Source: JANMZR01 sp031383555 (lineage in GTDB: Bacteria; Bacteroidota; Bacteroidia; Cytophagales; Spirosomataceae). From it: 30,813 bases of DNA. The stretch spans positions 1-30,813 of the forward strand of contig JANMZR010000332.1 in NCBI GenBank assembly GCA_031383555.1, in the 5' to 3' direction. A model generated the notes under the pieces. It was not told the DNA's origin and did not search any database. It saw only the letters and a program-made list of their open reading frames with translations. Below are positions 1-8,345 of the stretch, piece by piece. How positions within the stretch are numbered: the stretch's first letter is position 1; the number at the start of each line of letters is the position of its first letter. Made by a program: the position numbers and the translations under genes.

Positions 1-125
1 TCAAGATATATACCTTAAATGGTAAATTAAACCAAAATAAAACCGAACTTTTAAAAATGGATTTTAATAAAATATCGCTAAATGCTTCATTACTTTTTCC
101 GGAAATTTATCTGATTGAGTATTAA
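1..125 (+). CDS. C-terminal fragment of a possible T9SS-exported protein
   Basis: An open frame from base 3 runs off the left edge and ends at TAA 123-125, giving about 40 residues. The fragment begins with KIYTLNGKL and ends with PEIYLIEY, spaced like the type A C-terminal sorting domain of type IX secretion cargo (an 'IYnlnGk' strand, then a final 'GiYlie' strand). The usual Gly before the last strand is replaced by Glu, so the match is imperfect. The catalytic or binding part of the protein lies outside the window. The next gene converges on it, with 63 bases between the stops and a weak 5-bp hairpin (TTGGT/ACCAA, 174-188) in the gap. If the assignment is right, the protein is secreted or attached to the cell surface. 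Confidence 0.5.
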   Translation, partial: KIYTLNGKLNQNKTELLKMDFNKISLNASLLFPEIYLIEY

Positions 126-188
126 ATTGACAGGCAAATTCTTTACGAAAAAGTTATTATAAAGTAGTTTAAATTGGTAGGTCACCAA

Positions 189-1337
189 CTATAAATCAGA
201 AAGCCTTTTGGCAGCTTCCAATAGCATTTCATCCGATTTGGCGAAGCAAAATCGAAGTATTTTATAATCATGCTTATTTGAATAAAATACTGAAAGAGGT
301 ATAGAAGCTACGCCAATTTCCTTAGTAAGCCTTACTGCATAATCGAAATCATTTTCATAGGAAATATTTTTATATGATAATGATTGAAAAAAGGTTCCAC
401 TCGAAGGCAATATTTCAAATCGGGAAGTTTTTAAGTTTTCAACGAAAATATTTCGCTTTTTTTGGTAAAAATTTGAAAGTTCTAAGAAATGCTCCTTTTG
501 TTTCAAAAAACTAGCATACGCATATTGAATTGGTGTATTTACTGAAAAATTAATCCACTGATGTATTTTTCTAAACTCAGCTGTAAGTAATGGATTAGCA
601 AGGCAAAAACCTAATTTCCAGCCTGTTGTGTGGTATGTTTTTCCAAATGACCCGCAAATTAAAGTCCGCTCTTTTAGCTCATCGTTTCGCATTAGCGACC
701 AATGCTCATTCCCATCAAATAAAATATGCTCGTAAACCTCATCAGAAACAATGAGAATATTTGTATCCCTAACCAAGTTAGCCAATTGATCTAAGTCTTT
801 TTTAGTAAAAACAGTACTGGTAGGATTTGTTGGGCTGTTCACAACAATTGCTCTAGTTTTTGGTGTAATTATTTCTGCTATTTCCTCCCAATTAATTGCA
901 TAATTATTGGCCGGACTGGTAATATATTTTACAGCGATGCCACCATGTGCCTCAATTGAAGGTACATATAAGTCATAACAAGGCTCAATTACTATTACCT
1001 CATCACCTTTATTTACAAAAGTTGCAAAAGCACAAAATAGTGCTTCTGTGGCCCCTGCTGTAATAGTTATTTCAGTATATGGGTCATAATTTATTTGCCA
1101 TAAATCGTTGTATTTATGCGAAATAGATTCACGTAATTCCAAAACTCCAGGCATTGTAGCATATTGGTTGTTTCCTTTTCGAATATTTTCGGCCACTAGT
1201 TCTTGCAAATCAGGGTGACAATTATAACTTGGAAACCCTTGTGAAAGGTTTAGTGCTTTGTGTTCATTAGCCAAATTACTCATTATTGTGAAAATGGTAG
1301 TGCCTGTGTTAGGAAGTTTTGAGTTGAAATTAATCAT
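189..1337 (-). CDS. PLP-dependent aminotransferase, methionine/kynurenine type (YbdL-like)
   Basis: A 382-residue fold-type I (class I/II) aminotransferase, probably cytosolic, transferring the amino group of methionine or an aromatic amino acid/kynurenine to a 2-oxo acid. Visible motifs: the N-terminal LSQGFP segment (31-36) typical of the YbdL/KAT group, NSPTNPT (167-173) with cofactor-contacting Asn171, SDEVYEH (198-204) with Asp199 for the pyridine nitrogen, SFGKTYHTTGWKLG (230-243) with Lys233 as the PLP Schiff-base lysine, and Arg362 in the C-terminal LRFCF stretch for the substrate carboxylate. Length is normal and all key residues are present. ATG 1337 is the natural start because the family motif order begins soon after it. 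Substrate preference cannot be read from sequence; YbdL-like methionine aminotransferase is the nearest group I recognise. Confidence 0.9.
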   Translation of the reverse strand: MINFNSKLPNTGTTIFTIMSNLANEHKALNLSQGFPSYNCHPDLQELVAENIRKGNNQYATMPGVLELRESISHKYNDLWQINYDPYTEITITAGATEALFCAFATFVNKGDEVIVIEPCYDLYVPSIEAHGGIAVKYITSPANNYAINWEEIAEIITPKTRAIVVNSPTNPTSTVFTKKDLDQLANLVRDTNILIVSDEVYEHILFDGNEHWSLMRNDELKERTLICGSFGKTYHTTGWKLGFCLANPLLTAEFRKIHQWINFSVNTPIQYAYASFLKQKEHFLELSNFYQKKRNIFVENLKTSRFEILPSSGTFFQSLSYKNISYENDFDYAVRLTKEIGVASIPLSVFYSNKHDYKILRFCFAKSDEMLLEAAKRLSDL

Positions 1338-1358
1338 TAAATAAGGAAAGTTTTTTTA

Positions 1359-1366
1359 CAAATTTA
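1359..1366 (-). promoter_or_regulatory. Candidate Bacteroidota -7 box for the aminotransferase
   Basis: The plus strand reads CAAATTTA, which is TAAATTTG on the minus strand and fits the Bacteroidota -7 consensus TAnnTTTG. It lies 22 bases upstream of ATG 1337, giving a predicted leader of roughly 15-18 bases. I do not see a TTTG -33 box at the usual 19-21 base spacing, so confidence is limited. Confidence 0.3.
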
Positions 1367-1416
1367 AGTCCAAAAGAGGAAAGGTCTTAATTCAAATAGG
1401 CCTAATACATCACAAT

Positions 1417-2145
1417 TCACTGCAGCCTTTCAATATTTAATGGTTCCTCATAAAAATAACCATTCAATTTCAAAAATAGTTGCGCCAACCCTATTACGTC
1501 ATCCATGCAATACTCCCGAATTTTTTCCAAATTATTTTTAATATAATATTCAGTATTCACTTCATCACCTCCCATACTTATTTTGCTCGATTCTATTCCA
1601 AACAAAGCTGTAAGCATTTCTAAAGAGGTAAACTGTTTTTTATCGCCAAATTTCCACATTTCAAGGGTGTCATAATGAGGTACTTCCCAAGGTTTTTTAC
1701 CAGAAATATCGAGTGCTTTGGGGAGTTTAATACTATTTACGAGCATTCTCCGGCATAAATAAGGATAGTCGAACTCCTTCCCATTGTGTGCACATAAGGC
1801 TAATTCTTTTTTAGAAAATTTTTCATCAAGAAAAGTTTTGAAAGAAACTAAAAGCTCTATTTCACTTTTTTCAACAAAAGTTTTTGTTTTGAAGCAAAGT
1901 TTTTCTTCTTCATCCCAATAAAAAAAACCAACCCCAATTACTATAATTTTACCAAATTCGGCATATATGGCAGCTCTTTCAAAATACAATTCATTGGCTG
2001 CAATATTATGATCATTTTTAAGAAAACTTGCCTTTCGTTCCCAAAGTTTTTGGAGCCTGGGGCTAAGTATATCGAAGGACTTTTCACCTGAAACCGTTTC
2101 AATATCAATAAAAAGTAGATTTTTGAGTAACTTTTTTAATTCCAT
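1417..2145 (-). CDS. Predicted PolB-like 3'-5' exonuclease (DEDDy)
   Basis: A 242-residue protein of the predicted PolB-associated 3'-5' exonuclease family, expected to trim nucleic acid 3' ends with two metal ions. The three exonuclease motifs are visible: Exo I FIDIET with Asp14 and Glu16, Exo II HNGKEFDYPYL with Asp126, and Exo III YCMDD with Tyr212 and Asp216 in the YxxxD spacing that marks the DEDDy subclass. No polymerase domain follows, so it is a standalone nuclease. The aminotransferase is downstream on the same strand, 79 bases away, with its own candidate -7 box in the gap, so co-transcription is doubtful. It is divergent from the phosphodiesterase gene. Whether DNA or RNA is the physiological substrate is not visible. 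Confidence 0.85.
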   Translation of the reverse strand: MELKKLLKNLLFIDIETVSGEKSFDILSPRLQKLWERKASFLKNDHNIAANELYFERAAIYAEFGKIIVIGVGFFYWDEEEKLCFKTKTFVEKSEIELLVSFKTFLDEKFSKKELALCAHNGKEFDYPYLCRRMLVNSIKLPKALDISGKKPWEVPHYDTLEMWKFGDKKQFTSLEMLTALFGIESSKISMGGDEVNTEYYIKNNLEKIREYCMDDVIGLAQLFLKLNGYFYEEPLNIERLQ

Positions 2146-2234
2146 TTATTTTAGATTCAATAATTCATTGTTGTATTAAGCAATATGTAAAAATCGCTTT
2201 AAAAATACTCATTTAAAATTACTAACTTGTGTTT

Positions 2235-3116
2235 ATGAAAAAAATAATTCTCATCCTGTTGTTAGCTCAAAATATGTTTGCACAAAATTATGATATTGAA
2301 GGTCATCGAGGTTGCCGTGGGCTTAAGCCCGAAAATACTATTGAAGCATTTTTACATGCTTTAAAATTTAATGTAAACACCTTAGAATTAGATGTTTGTA
2401 TTTCGAAAGATAAGAAAGTAGTTGTTTCACATGAGCCATATATGAATAGCTTATATTGTAGCCACCCCAATGGAAATGCAGTTTTGAAAGCTGAGGAGAA
2501 AAGCCTCAATTTATTTGAAATGAATTATGGTGAAATAAAAAAATTTGATACTGGCAAAAGAGGTAACAAAAACTTCCCAGTTCAGGAAAAAATGAGTACT
2601 TACAAACCACTTTTAAAAGATGTTTTTGAAATAATTGAAAGTGATATCAAAAAAAATAATTTGAAACCAATAAATTATAATATTGAAATAAAAAGCGAGA
2701 AAGAAGAATATAATATTTCACAGCCTGAGGTGGATGAATTTTCAAACCTTGTCTATGAAACTATCAATCAATATATTCCAGCTGAGAGAATTGTTCTCCA
2801 AAGTTTCGACTTTAATATTTTAAAATATTGGCACAATAACATTGAAAATAATAGTTATAAAAAAGTAAAACTAGCTGCTCTAGTTGAAACAAAAGGTGTA
2901 AAGCCAACTTTCAGAGAATTGGGCTTTTTGCCAGATATTTATAGTCCTTACTATAAATTACTTACAAAAGGGAAGGTAAGAAAGAGCCATTCCAAGGGTG
3001 TACTTGTAATACCGTGGACGGTGAACGATTTAGAAGCTATGAAAAAAATTAAAGAAATGGGCACCGACGGCCTCATTACTGACTATCCAGATATTGCTGT
3101 TAAATTGATTGAGTAG
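2235..3116 (+). CDS. Exported glycerophosphodiester phosphodiesterase
   Basis: Hydrolyses glycerophosphodiesters (deacylated phospholipid head groups) to glycerol-3-phosphate and an alcohol. The frame opens with GTG at 2229, but I place the start at ATG 2235, which gives MKKIILILLLAQNMFAQ, a textbook Sec signal peptide probably cleaved after Ala16 or Gln17. In that numbering the GDPD motifs are EGHRG (22-26) with His24, LELDV (50-54) with Glu51 and Asp53 as metal ligands, and His66 in SHEPY. The C-terminal PWTVND and GLITDYP stretches complete the TIM barrel. The product is 293 residues, normal for the family, and should be periplasmic. The gene is divergent from the exonuclease. GH3 follows on the same strand after 138 bases with no clear terminator between. 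Confidence 0.93.
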   Translation: MKKIILILLLAQNMFAQNYDIEGHRGCRGLKPENTIEAFLHALKFNVNTLELDVCISKDKKVVVSHEPYMNSLYCSHPNGNAVLKAEEKSLNLFEMNYGEIKKFDTGKRGNKNFPVQEKMSTYKPLLKDVFEIIESDIKKNNLKPINYNIEIKSEKEEYNISQPEVDEFSNLVYETINQYIPAERIVLQSFDFNILKYWHNNIENNSYKKVKLAALVETKGVKPTFRELGFLPDIYSPYYKLLTKGKVRKSHSKGVLVIPWTVNDLEAMKKIKEMGTDGLITDYPDIAVKLIE

Positions 3117-3254
3117 AAAATTGCTAATTGTAAAGCTTTTCAATAAATTTACATATATTAACCATACTTGTTGACCAAATAATTATTATAAAACAACAAC
3201 CTAATTGAGAATTATCTAGACCTATTGATATAACTGCAATTGTAATTTTTATTT

Positions 3255-4796
3255 ATGACCATACTTAACGAAGCACTTATTTGGTTTATGAAAAGACGTT
3301 TACCTCGCATTCAGGCGCAACGTGAAAAGCCAATGGAGTTTCAAATGCAAGTGTTTCATGACTTGATTAATGCCGCCAAAGAAACAGTTTGGGGTAAAAT
3401 GTACGATTTTTCTTCCATAAATACTGTTGCCGAATTTCAGCAAAGAGTGCCCATTTCAGCCTATGAAGAGCTTTTTCCATATATTGAAAGAGTGATGAAA
3501 GGCGAGCAAAATGTATTGTGGAACAGTAATATTAAATGGTTTTCAAAGTCGTCGGGCACTACAAATTCTCGAAGTAAATATATCCCTGTTTCAAAAGAAT
3601 CTTTAGAGGAATGTCATTTTATGGGTGGTAAAGACCTGATGACGCTTTATATTGATAACAAACCAAATACGAAAATATTTGATGGAAAAGGATTATCGAT
3701 TGGTGGTAGCTTAACCTCCAACCCTTTAAATGAAAACGGGCAAGCAGGAGACGTATCGGCTGTAATTATGAAAAATCTACCTATTTGGGCACAGTTAATA
3801 CGAACACCTGAGCTTGAAGTTGCCTTACTTTCTCAATGGGAGGAGAAAATAGATAAAATGGCGACAATTACTTCTCAAGAAAATGTAACCAGCATACTTG
3901 GAGTACCAACTTGGACTATGGTGCTTATTGAGAGGGTTTTAGAAATGACTAACTCAAAAAATATACTTGAAATTTGGCCAAATTTCGAAGTGTTTTTTCA
4001 TGGAGCGGTTGCATTTCAACCTTATCGAGAATTGTTTAAAACGAAAATATTTAAGAGTGCCAAAATCAATTATTTTGAAATTTATAATGCCTCAGAAGGT
4101 TTTTTTGGGCTGCAAGACGACCTCTCAAAACCTGACGAAATGATGCTCATGATGGACTACGGGGTGTTTTATGAATTCATTCCTATAAACGATTCGGGTA
4201 TGGAATCACCAAAAATATGCACTGTCGATGAGGTTGAAATAAATGAAAATTATGCCCTAGTAATTTCAACTAATGCTGGCCTTTGGCGCTATAAAATTGG
4301 TGATACTGTACGTATAACTTCAAAGTTACCTTTAAGAATTAAAATAAGTGGTCGAACCAAACATTTTATAAATGCTTTTGGTGAGGAACTTATTGTTGAA
4401 AACGCTGAAAAAGCAATTACACTCACCTGCCAGCAAGCCGATGCAGTAATTTTAGATTATACAGCTGGGCCAATATATATGGAAGGTGGGCAAAAAGGTT
4501 GCCATGAATGGGCAATTGAATTTATAAAAGAACCCCTTGACATTCAAATATTTGCAAAATTATTAGATGAAAATATCAAACTTCTTAATTCAGATTATGA
4601 GGCGAAAAGATCTTATAATATGGTTCTAGAAAACCTCAAAATTCAAGCCCTCCCTAAAGGTACATTTTATGAATGGATGCGCCGTAGAGGGAAGTTAGGT
4701 GGCCAAAATAAGGTTCCAAGGTTAAGTAATAACCGAGAGTACTTAGAGGAAATATTTGAGCTAGTAAAAGAGCTCGAATCTGTTGATATTGATTAG
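3255..4796 (+). CDS. GH3-family acyl-adenylating enzyme
   Basis: A 513-residue member of the GH3 superfamily, the group best known from plant auxin and jasmonate amino-acid conjugases. These enzymes adenylate a carboxylate and pass it to an amine or other acceptor. Visible motifs: SKSSGTTNSRSKYIPVS (97-113) with the ATP-binding SSGTT, YNASEGFFG (277-285), LWRYKIGD (343-350), and the hinge SGRTKHFINAFGEEL (365-379). No signal peptide or membrane segment is evident, so it is probably cytosolic. All adenylation motifs are intact, so activity is expected, but bacterial GH3 substrates are not established and nothing next to it (a phosphodiesterase upstream, convergent purU downstream) names one. 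The stop lies 9 bases from the end of purU. Confidence 0.9.
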   Translation: MTILNEALIWFMKRRLPRIQAQREKPMEFQMQVFHDLINAAKETVWGKMYDFSSINTVAEFQQRVPISAYEELFPYIERVMKGEQNVLWNSNIKWFSKSSGTTNSRSKYIPVSKESLEECHFMGGKDLMTLYIDNKPNTKIFDGKGLSIGGSLTSNPLNENGQAGDVSAVIMKNLPIWAQLIRTPELEVALLSQWEEKIDKMATITSQENVTSILGVPTWTMVLIERVLEMTNSKNILEIWPNFEVFFHGAVAFQPYRELFKTKIFKSAKINYFEIYNASEGFFGLQDDLSKPDEMMLMMDYGVFYEFIPINDSGMESPKICTVDEVEINENYALVISTNAGLWRYKIGDTVRITSKLPLRIKISGRTKHFINAFGEELIVENAEKAITLTCQQADAVILDYTAGPIYMEGGQKGCHEWAIEFIKEPLDIQIFAKLLDENIKLLNSDYEAKRSYNMVLENLKIQALPKGTFYEWMRRRGKLGGQNKVPRLSNNREYLEEIFELVKELESVDID

Positions 4797-4805
4797 TATT
4801 TGTAC

Positions 4806-5654
4806 TTATTCAAAAATTATTGTCTTATTCCCAGAAATAAAAACCCTATCTTCAAAAACGAGTTTTAACGCTTTTGCCAATACTATTTTCTCCACATCTC
4901 GGCCTGCTGCAGCAATTTCTGCCACGGTTTTAGTATGATTTACGGCTATTACATCTTGGAAAATTATGGGGCCCTCATCCAAGTCGTCAGTCACGAAATG
5001 TGCAGTTGCACCAATAATTTTCACACCACGCTCATGCGCTTGCCTATATGGATTTGCTCCAATAAAAGCTGGCAAAAATGAATGGTGAATGTTGATTAAT
5101 TTATGTTTGTATTTCTCGGTGAATTGTGGGGTTAATATTCGCATGAATTTAGCTAAAATAATATAGTCAAAATCATATTGGCTGAGTATTTCACTCATCT
5201 GATTTTCGTGGTTAAGCCGATCACTAAATTCAACTCCCTCAGCTGGTAAATAGTAGTACTTTACCTCAAATTTTGCAACCAAACTAGCCAATGAATCATG
5301 ATTACCAATAACTGCTAATATGTTAAAAGGCAGGTCATTAAATTCATTTCTAATTAATAAATCACTCAAACAATGGTGCTCTTTGGTTACCAAAACGACT
5401 ACATTTTTTTTTCTTTCTATTTGAACATTAATAAATGCATTTTTAGGTAATAAGCTCAATAATTTTTTTGAAATATCATTCATTATGTCATCCCCGCTAT
5501 ATAAAACCCTCATAAAAAATGTTTGGCTTTCTGGGTCAACATATTCATCGGTGCGCTCAGCATTGGCACCCTTTTCAAACAATACACCAGTTATTTTATG
5601 GACTAGCCCTTTTTCATCGGCACAAATAATGCTTAAAATATAGTTTTGGGTCAT
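4806..5654 (-). CDS. purU: Formyltetrahydrofolate deformylase
   Basis: Hydrolyses 10-formyltetrahydrofolate to formate and tetrahydrofolate, balancing the one-carbon pool and feeding formate to formate-dependent purine synthesis where that exists. The 282-residue protein has an N-terminal ACT domain (about 5-80, starting YILSIICADEKGLVHKITG) and a C-terminal formyltransferase-fold domain. The catalytic triad is clear: Asn188 and His190 in NIHHSFLPAF and Asp226 in TDDLDEGPI. The ACT domain distinguishes it from PurN. Length and motif order are standard. It faces icd across a 334-base spacer and converges with GH3. purK and purE, also purine genes, lie about 13-15 kb away. Confidence 0.95.
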   Translation of the reverse strand: MTQNYILSIICADEKGLVHKITGVLFEKGANAERTDEYVDPESQTFFMRVLYSGDDIMNDISKKLLSLLPKNAFINVQIERKKNVVVLVTKEHHCLSDLLIRNEFNDLPFNILAVIGNHDSLASLVAKFEVKYYYLPAEGVEFSDRLNHENQMSEILSQYDFDYIILAKFMRILTPQFTEKYKHKLINIHHSFLPAFIGANPYRQAHERGVKIIGATAHFVTDDLDEGPIIFQDVIAVNHTKTVAEIAAAGRDVEKIVLAKALKLVFEDRVFISGNKTIIFE

Positions 5655-5703
5655 TTTATGATTTAGTAAATTTTGCTAATCTAATCAACGTTAAGAAGTC
5701 GAT

Positions 5704-5726
5704 GGGGACACCGACCTCGGGTGTTG
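5704..5726. repeat. GC-rich hairpin island
   Basis: ACACC at 5708-5712 pairs with GGTGT at 5720-5724 around a GACCTCG loop; an alternative fold pairs CCG/CGG with one bulge. The roughly 26-base island is far richer in G+C than its surroundings. It lies about 50 bases upstream of purU. It has no U-tract, so it does not look like a terminator. A dispersed intergenic repeat or an operator are both possible. Confidence 0.4.
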
Positions 5727-5824
5727 AATAATTAATTCAAAATAAAATTTTATGAGTATTCTAAAAATAAGAGTAATAATAAAGATATTCAAACACAAAA
5801 AAAGCAAATAATCTTTTCATTTCT

Positions 5825-5832
5825 TACATTTG
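5825..5832 (+). promoter_or_regulatory. Candidate -7 box for icd
   Basis: TACATTTG is an exact match to TAnnTTTG. It lies 156 bases upstream of the icd ATG. The -33 region at the expected spacing carries no TTTG, so this may be a weak or activated promoter. Confidence 0.3.
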
Positions 5833-5988
5833 TGTAATAATTAAGTTTTGGTGGCCCATAAGCCCAATTTTAATAAGATAATTAATCCTCAAAAATAATT
5901 ACCTCAATAAATCAACCAAGCTCTTTTATATTAGGGTAAAGTTATTTATTTTAGTTAAAAAACATAAAAATCAAATATTTATTAGAAA

Positions 5989-7215
5989 ATGGAAAAAATT
6001 AAAGTAGCGAATCCTGTTGTTGAATTGGATGGTGACGAAATGACTAGAATCATTTGGAAGTTTATCAAAGACAAGTTGATAGTACCATATATAGATGTTG
6101 ATATAAAATATTACGATTTAGGTATGGAATATCGTGATGAAACCAACGATCAAGTTACAATTGATGCTGCTGAAGCAATAAAAAAATATGGAGTGGGCAT
6201 AAAATGTGCCACTATTACGCCTGATGAAGCCCGTGTGAAAGAGTTCAATTTGAAACAAATGTGGAAAAGCCCAAATGGTACAATACGAAATATATTGGAT
6301 GGAACGGTTTTTCGAGAGCCAATTGTTTGTCAAAACGTGCCTCGTTTAGTAACTAACTGGACTACACCGATAATAGTGGGTCGTCATGCTTTTGGTGATC
6401 AATATAAAGCAACGGATTTTGTGGTTCCTGGCAAAGGAAAATTAACCATGAAGTTTGAAGGCGAAGACGGAAAAGTGATTGAGCATGAAGTTTATACATT
6501 CAAAGGAGCTGGCATTGCTATGGGTATGTATAATATTGACGAATCCATAAAGGGTTTTGCTCATTCATGTTTTAAGGTAGCTTTGGCAAAAAAGTGGCCC
6601 TTATACCTTTCTACAAAAAATACAATATTAAAAAAATACGACGGCCGCTTTAAAGATATTTTTGAAGAGATATTTCAAGCTGATTACAAAGCAAAATACG
6701 ATGAAGCTGGAATCGTTTATGAGCATCGTTTAATCGACGACATGGTGGCCTCAGCTTTAAAATGGAGTGGTTCATTCGTATGGGCATGTAAAAATTATGA
6801 TGGCGACGTTCAATCTGACTCAGTGGCTCAAGGTTTTGGTTCATTGGGACTTATGACTTCGGTATTAATAACACCTGATGGTGAAACTATGGAAGCAGAA
6901 GCAGCCCATGGTACCGTAACACGCCACTTCCGTGACCATCAAGCTGGTAAGCCAACCTCCACAAACCCAATCGCATCGATATTTGCATGGACTCGTGGCC
7001 TTGAGTTTAGAGGCAAAAAAGATGGCAACCAAGCTTTGATAAATTTCTGCCAAACACTTGAAAGAGTATGTGTTGAAACTGTGGAATCTGGAGCAATGAC
7101 AAAAGACCTTGCCGTTTGTGTCCATGGCAACAAAGTGAATCATGGTGAGCATTATTTATATACCCAAGAGTTTTTAGATGCAATTGATGCCAATTTGAAG
7201 GCAGCATTGGCATAA
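5989..7215 (+). CDS. icd: NADP-dependent isocitrate dehydrogenase, eukaryote-like (type II)
   Basis: Oxidises isocitrate to 2-oxoglutarate and CO2 with NADP+ in the TCA cycle. The 408-residue protein is of the homodimeric class that includes human IDH1, not the E. coli class. Residue numbering even matches human IDH1 through the N-terminal half: Ser94, Arg100 and Arg109 in KSPNGTIRNILDGTVFRE, and Arg132 in VGRHAFGDQYKATD, all isocitrate contacts. Further on, Lys210 in LSTKNTILKKYDGR, metal-binding Asp273 and Asp277 in NYDGDVQSDSVAQG, and Arg312-His313 in AAHGTVTRH, the NADP 2'-phosphate contacts, are all present. Transcription ends at an unusually strong hairpin 21 bases after the stop, so icd is probably monocistronic. 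Confidence 0.97.
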   Translation: MEKIKVANPVVELDGDEMTRIIWKFIKDKLIVPYIDVDIKYYDLGMEYRDETNDQVTIDAAEAIKKYGVGIKCATITPDEARVKEFNLKQMWKSPNGTIRNILDGTVFREPIVCQNVPRLVTNWTTPIIVGRHAFGDQYKATDFVVPGKGKLTMKFEGEDGKVIEHEVYTFKGAGIAMGMYNIDESIKGFAHSCFKVALAKKWPLYLSTKNTILKKYDGRFKDIFEEIFQADYKAKYDEAGIVYEHRLIDDMVASALKWSGSFVWACKNYDGDVQSDSVAQGFGSLGLMTSVLITPDGETMEAEAAHGTVTRHFRDHQAGKPTSTNPIASIFAWTRGLEFRGKKDGNQALINFCQTLERVCVETVESGAMTKDLAVCVHGNKVNHGEHYLYTQEFLDAIDANLKAALA

Positions 7216-7235
7216 AGTATGTATTGATAGAATAC

Positions 7236-7276
7236 AAAAAAGGGATTAGATTTATCGTGAATTTAATCCCTTTTTT
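7236..7276 (+). terminator. Strong intrinsic terminator after icd
   Basis: AAAAAAGGGATTA (7236-7248) is exactly complementary to TAATCCCTTTTTT (7264-7276). Pairing continues inward with two G-U pairs to a 3-base TCG loop, giving a stem of about 19 bp ending in six T. It separates icd from the gene at 7309. The A-run on the left arm could let it work in both directions. Confidence 0.92.
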
Positions 7277-7308
7277 AATATAACTTAAAAATCTATTTTG
7301 AAAAATAA

Positions 7309-8331
7309 ATGGCATTAATTTCAAAAAAGAAAATACCTTTTAGAATTAACGGAACTTTCCGCAAATATTTAGCAAAATATGGCCGAGAGATGGAACTTCC
7401 TGTGCAGTATACCGACCTCAAAAGATACGATAACACTATTGCCCTTTATGATAAAAAAGGAAACGATACGCTTTGGGAAACAGTGTTTTATCCGCCTTCA
7501 GACATTGAGCAAGTATATGAAAGCTTAAAAAGAATATACGCCGACCTCCGTGCCGATGGGGATATTTCAGTAATGAAACATCTTGTGGTTGACCGTGTAG
7601 ATATTTGTACATATGCCAATACTCATCCTTTTAGGGTAAGAATTGTAAATAAAGTAAATGATAATTTTGACTATTTTTATATCAAAAAAGCAGATGCATC
7701 AAGGGTATATGGCCTTGAGCTCGAGCATATTCTATCACCCAACCGTATAAGTTATATTACTTTTAACGATACGTTAGTCGAAGAGCATATCGCAGGCATA
7801 CCTGGCGACCAGTTTTTTAATACAGAACTACAATCAAGTGATTTGAATGCGACAAGGCTTTCAAAAGAATTTATAAAATTTACAGAACGTTGTCTAGTGG
7901 TTTTGCTTGGTGATATGCATTCCTCCAACTTTGTAATTGTGAAAACACCTGACTTTGAGGAAGTCTACTATCGAATTAGGCCTATTGATTTTGACCAGCA
8001 AAGCTACGAGGGCAAAAGGTCTGTATACCAACCTCAGTATTTCAAGCAGAATAACCCTCTTATTGAAATGGGCATGAAATACATGACACCAGAGTCAGTT
8101 AAGCAATACCAAATTGAAGAAAGATCATTAATTTCTGGTCGATTAAAAGCAGAAAAACAGCGGGTTTATGAGATGCTTGAAGTAATGGCTAGGGACGAAA
8201 TATCATTACCTGAAAATATCACCCAGCTTAAAAAGGAACTTTCAAAATACTATAAAAATTCCGACTTTTTGAAATGCAAAAGCATGGGTGAAATAGTGTG
8301 GACGAGCCTCGAGCAAGTGTTACAACATTAA
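7309..8331 (+). CDS. Uncharacterised protein with kinase-like (APH/protein-kinase fold) motifs
   Basis: I do not recognise this 340-residue protein by name. Its centre reads like a divergent protein-kinase-like or aminoglycoside-phosphotransferase-like domain: FYIKKADA (123-130) resembles the ATP-lysine strand, Glu136 or Glu138 could be the helix-C glutamate, NDTLVEEHIAGIPGD (153-167) resembles the hinge, GDMHSSN (201-207) has the catalytic Asp202 and Asn207 in the D-x4-N spacing of APH 'GDlHpgN', and PIDFDQ (225-230) resembles the metal-binding DFG/DW motif. The His normally two residues before the catalytic Asp is Leu, and I see no glycine-rich loop. There is no signal peptide or membrane segment. 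It follows the icd terminator and ends 6 bases from convergent DUF423. The fold is inference and the substrate is unknown. Confidence 0.75.
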   Translation: MALISKKKIPFRINGTFRKYLAKYGREMELPVQYTDLKRYDNTIALYDKKGNDTLWETVFYPPSDIEQVYESLKRIYADLRADGDISVMKHLVVDRVDICTYANTHPFRVRIVNKVNDNFDYFYIKKADASRVYGLELEHILSPNRISYITFNDTLVEEHIAGIPGDQFFNTELQSSDLNATRLSKEFIKFTERCLVVLLGDMHSSNFVIVKTPDFEEVYYRIRPIDFDQQSYEGKRSVYQPQYFKQNNPLIEMGMKYMTPESVKQYQIEERSLISGRLKAEKQRVYEMLEVMARDEISLPENITQLKKELSKYYKNSDFLKCKSMGEIVWTSLEQVLQH

Positions 8332-8345
8332 ATTTATTTATGTTG
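8323..8345. repeat. Hairpin across convergent gene ends
   Basis: CAACAT (8323-8328) pairs with ATGTTG (8340-8345), spanning the stops of the kinase-like gene (8331) and the DUF423 gene (8338). There is no strong U-tract. It may mark the 3' ends of both transcripts. Confidence 0.3.

Larger units (their letters stand above)
5655..5988. other. Divergent spacer between purU and icd
   Basis: A 334-base AT-rich region with no open frame I trust. It holds a conspicuous GC-rich hairpin close to the purU side (5704-5726) and a -7 box (TACATTTG, 5825-5832) for icd. The icd leader would then be about 150 bases. I do not recognise a riboswitch in it. Confidence 0.6.

Noticed and set aside
2229..2234. 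GTG start two codons upstream for the phosphodiesterase
   Set aside because: ATG 2235 gives a standard MKK-type signal peptide and needs no rare start codon.
7007..7324. A 105-codon minus-strand open frame over the icd 3' end
   Set aside because: It lies antisense to strongly conserved icd coding sequence, crosses the icd terminator and has no recognisable product.
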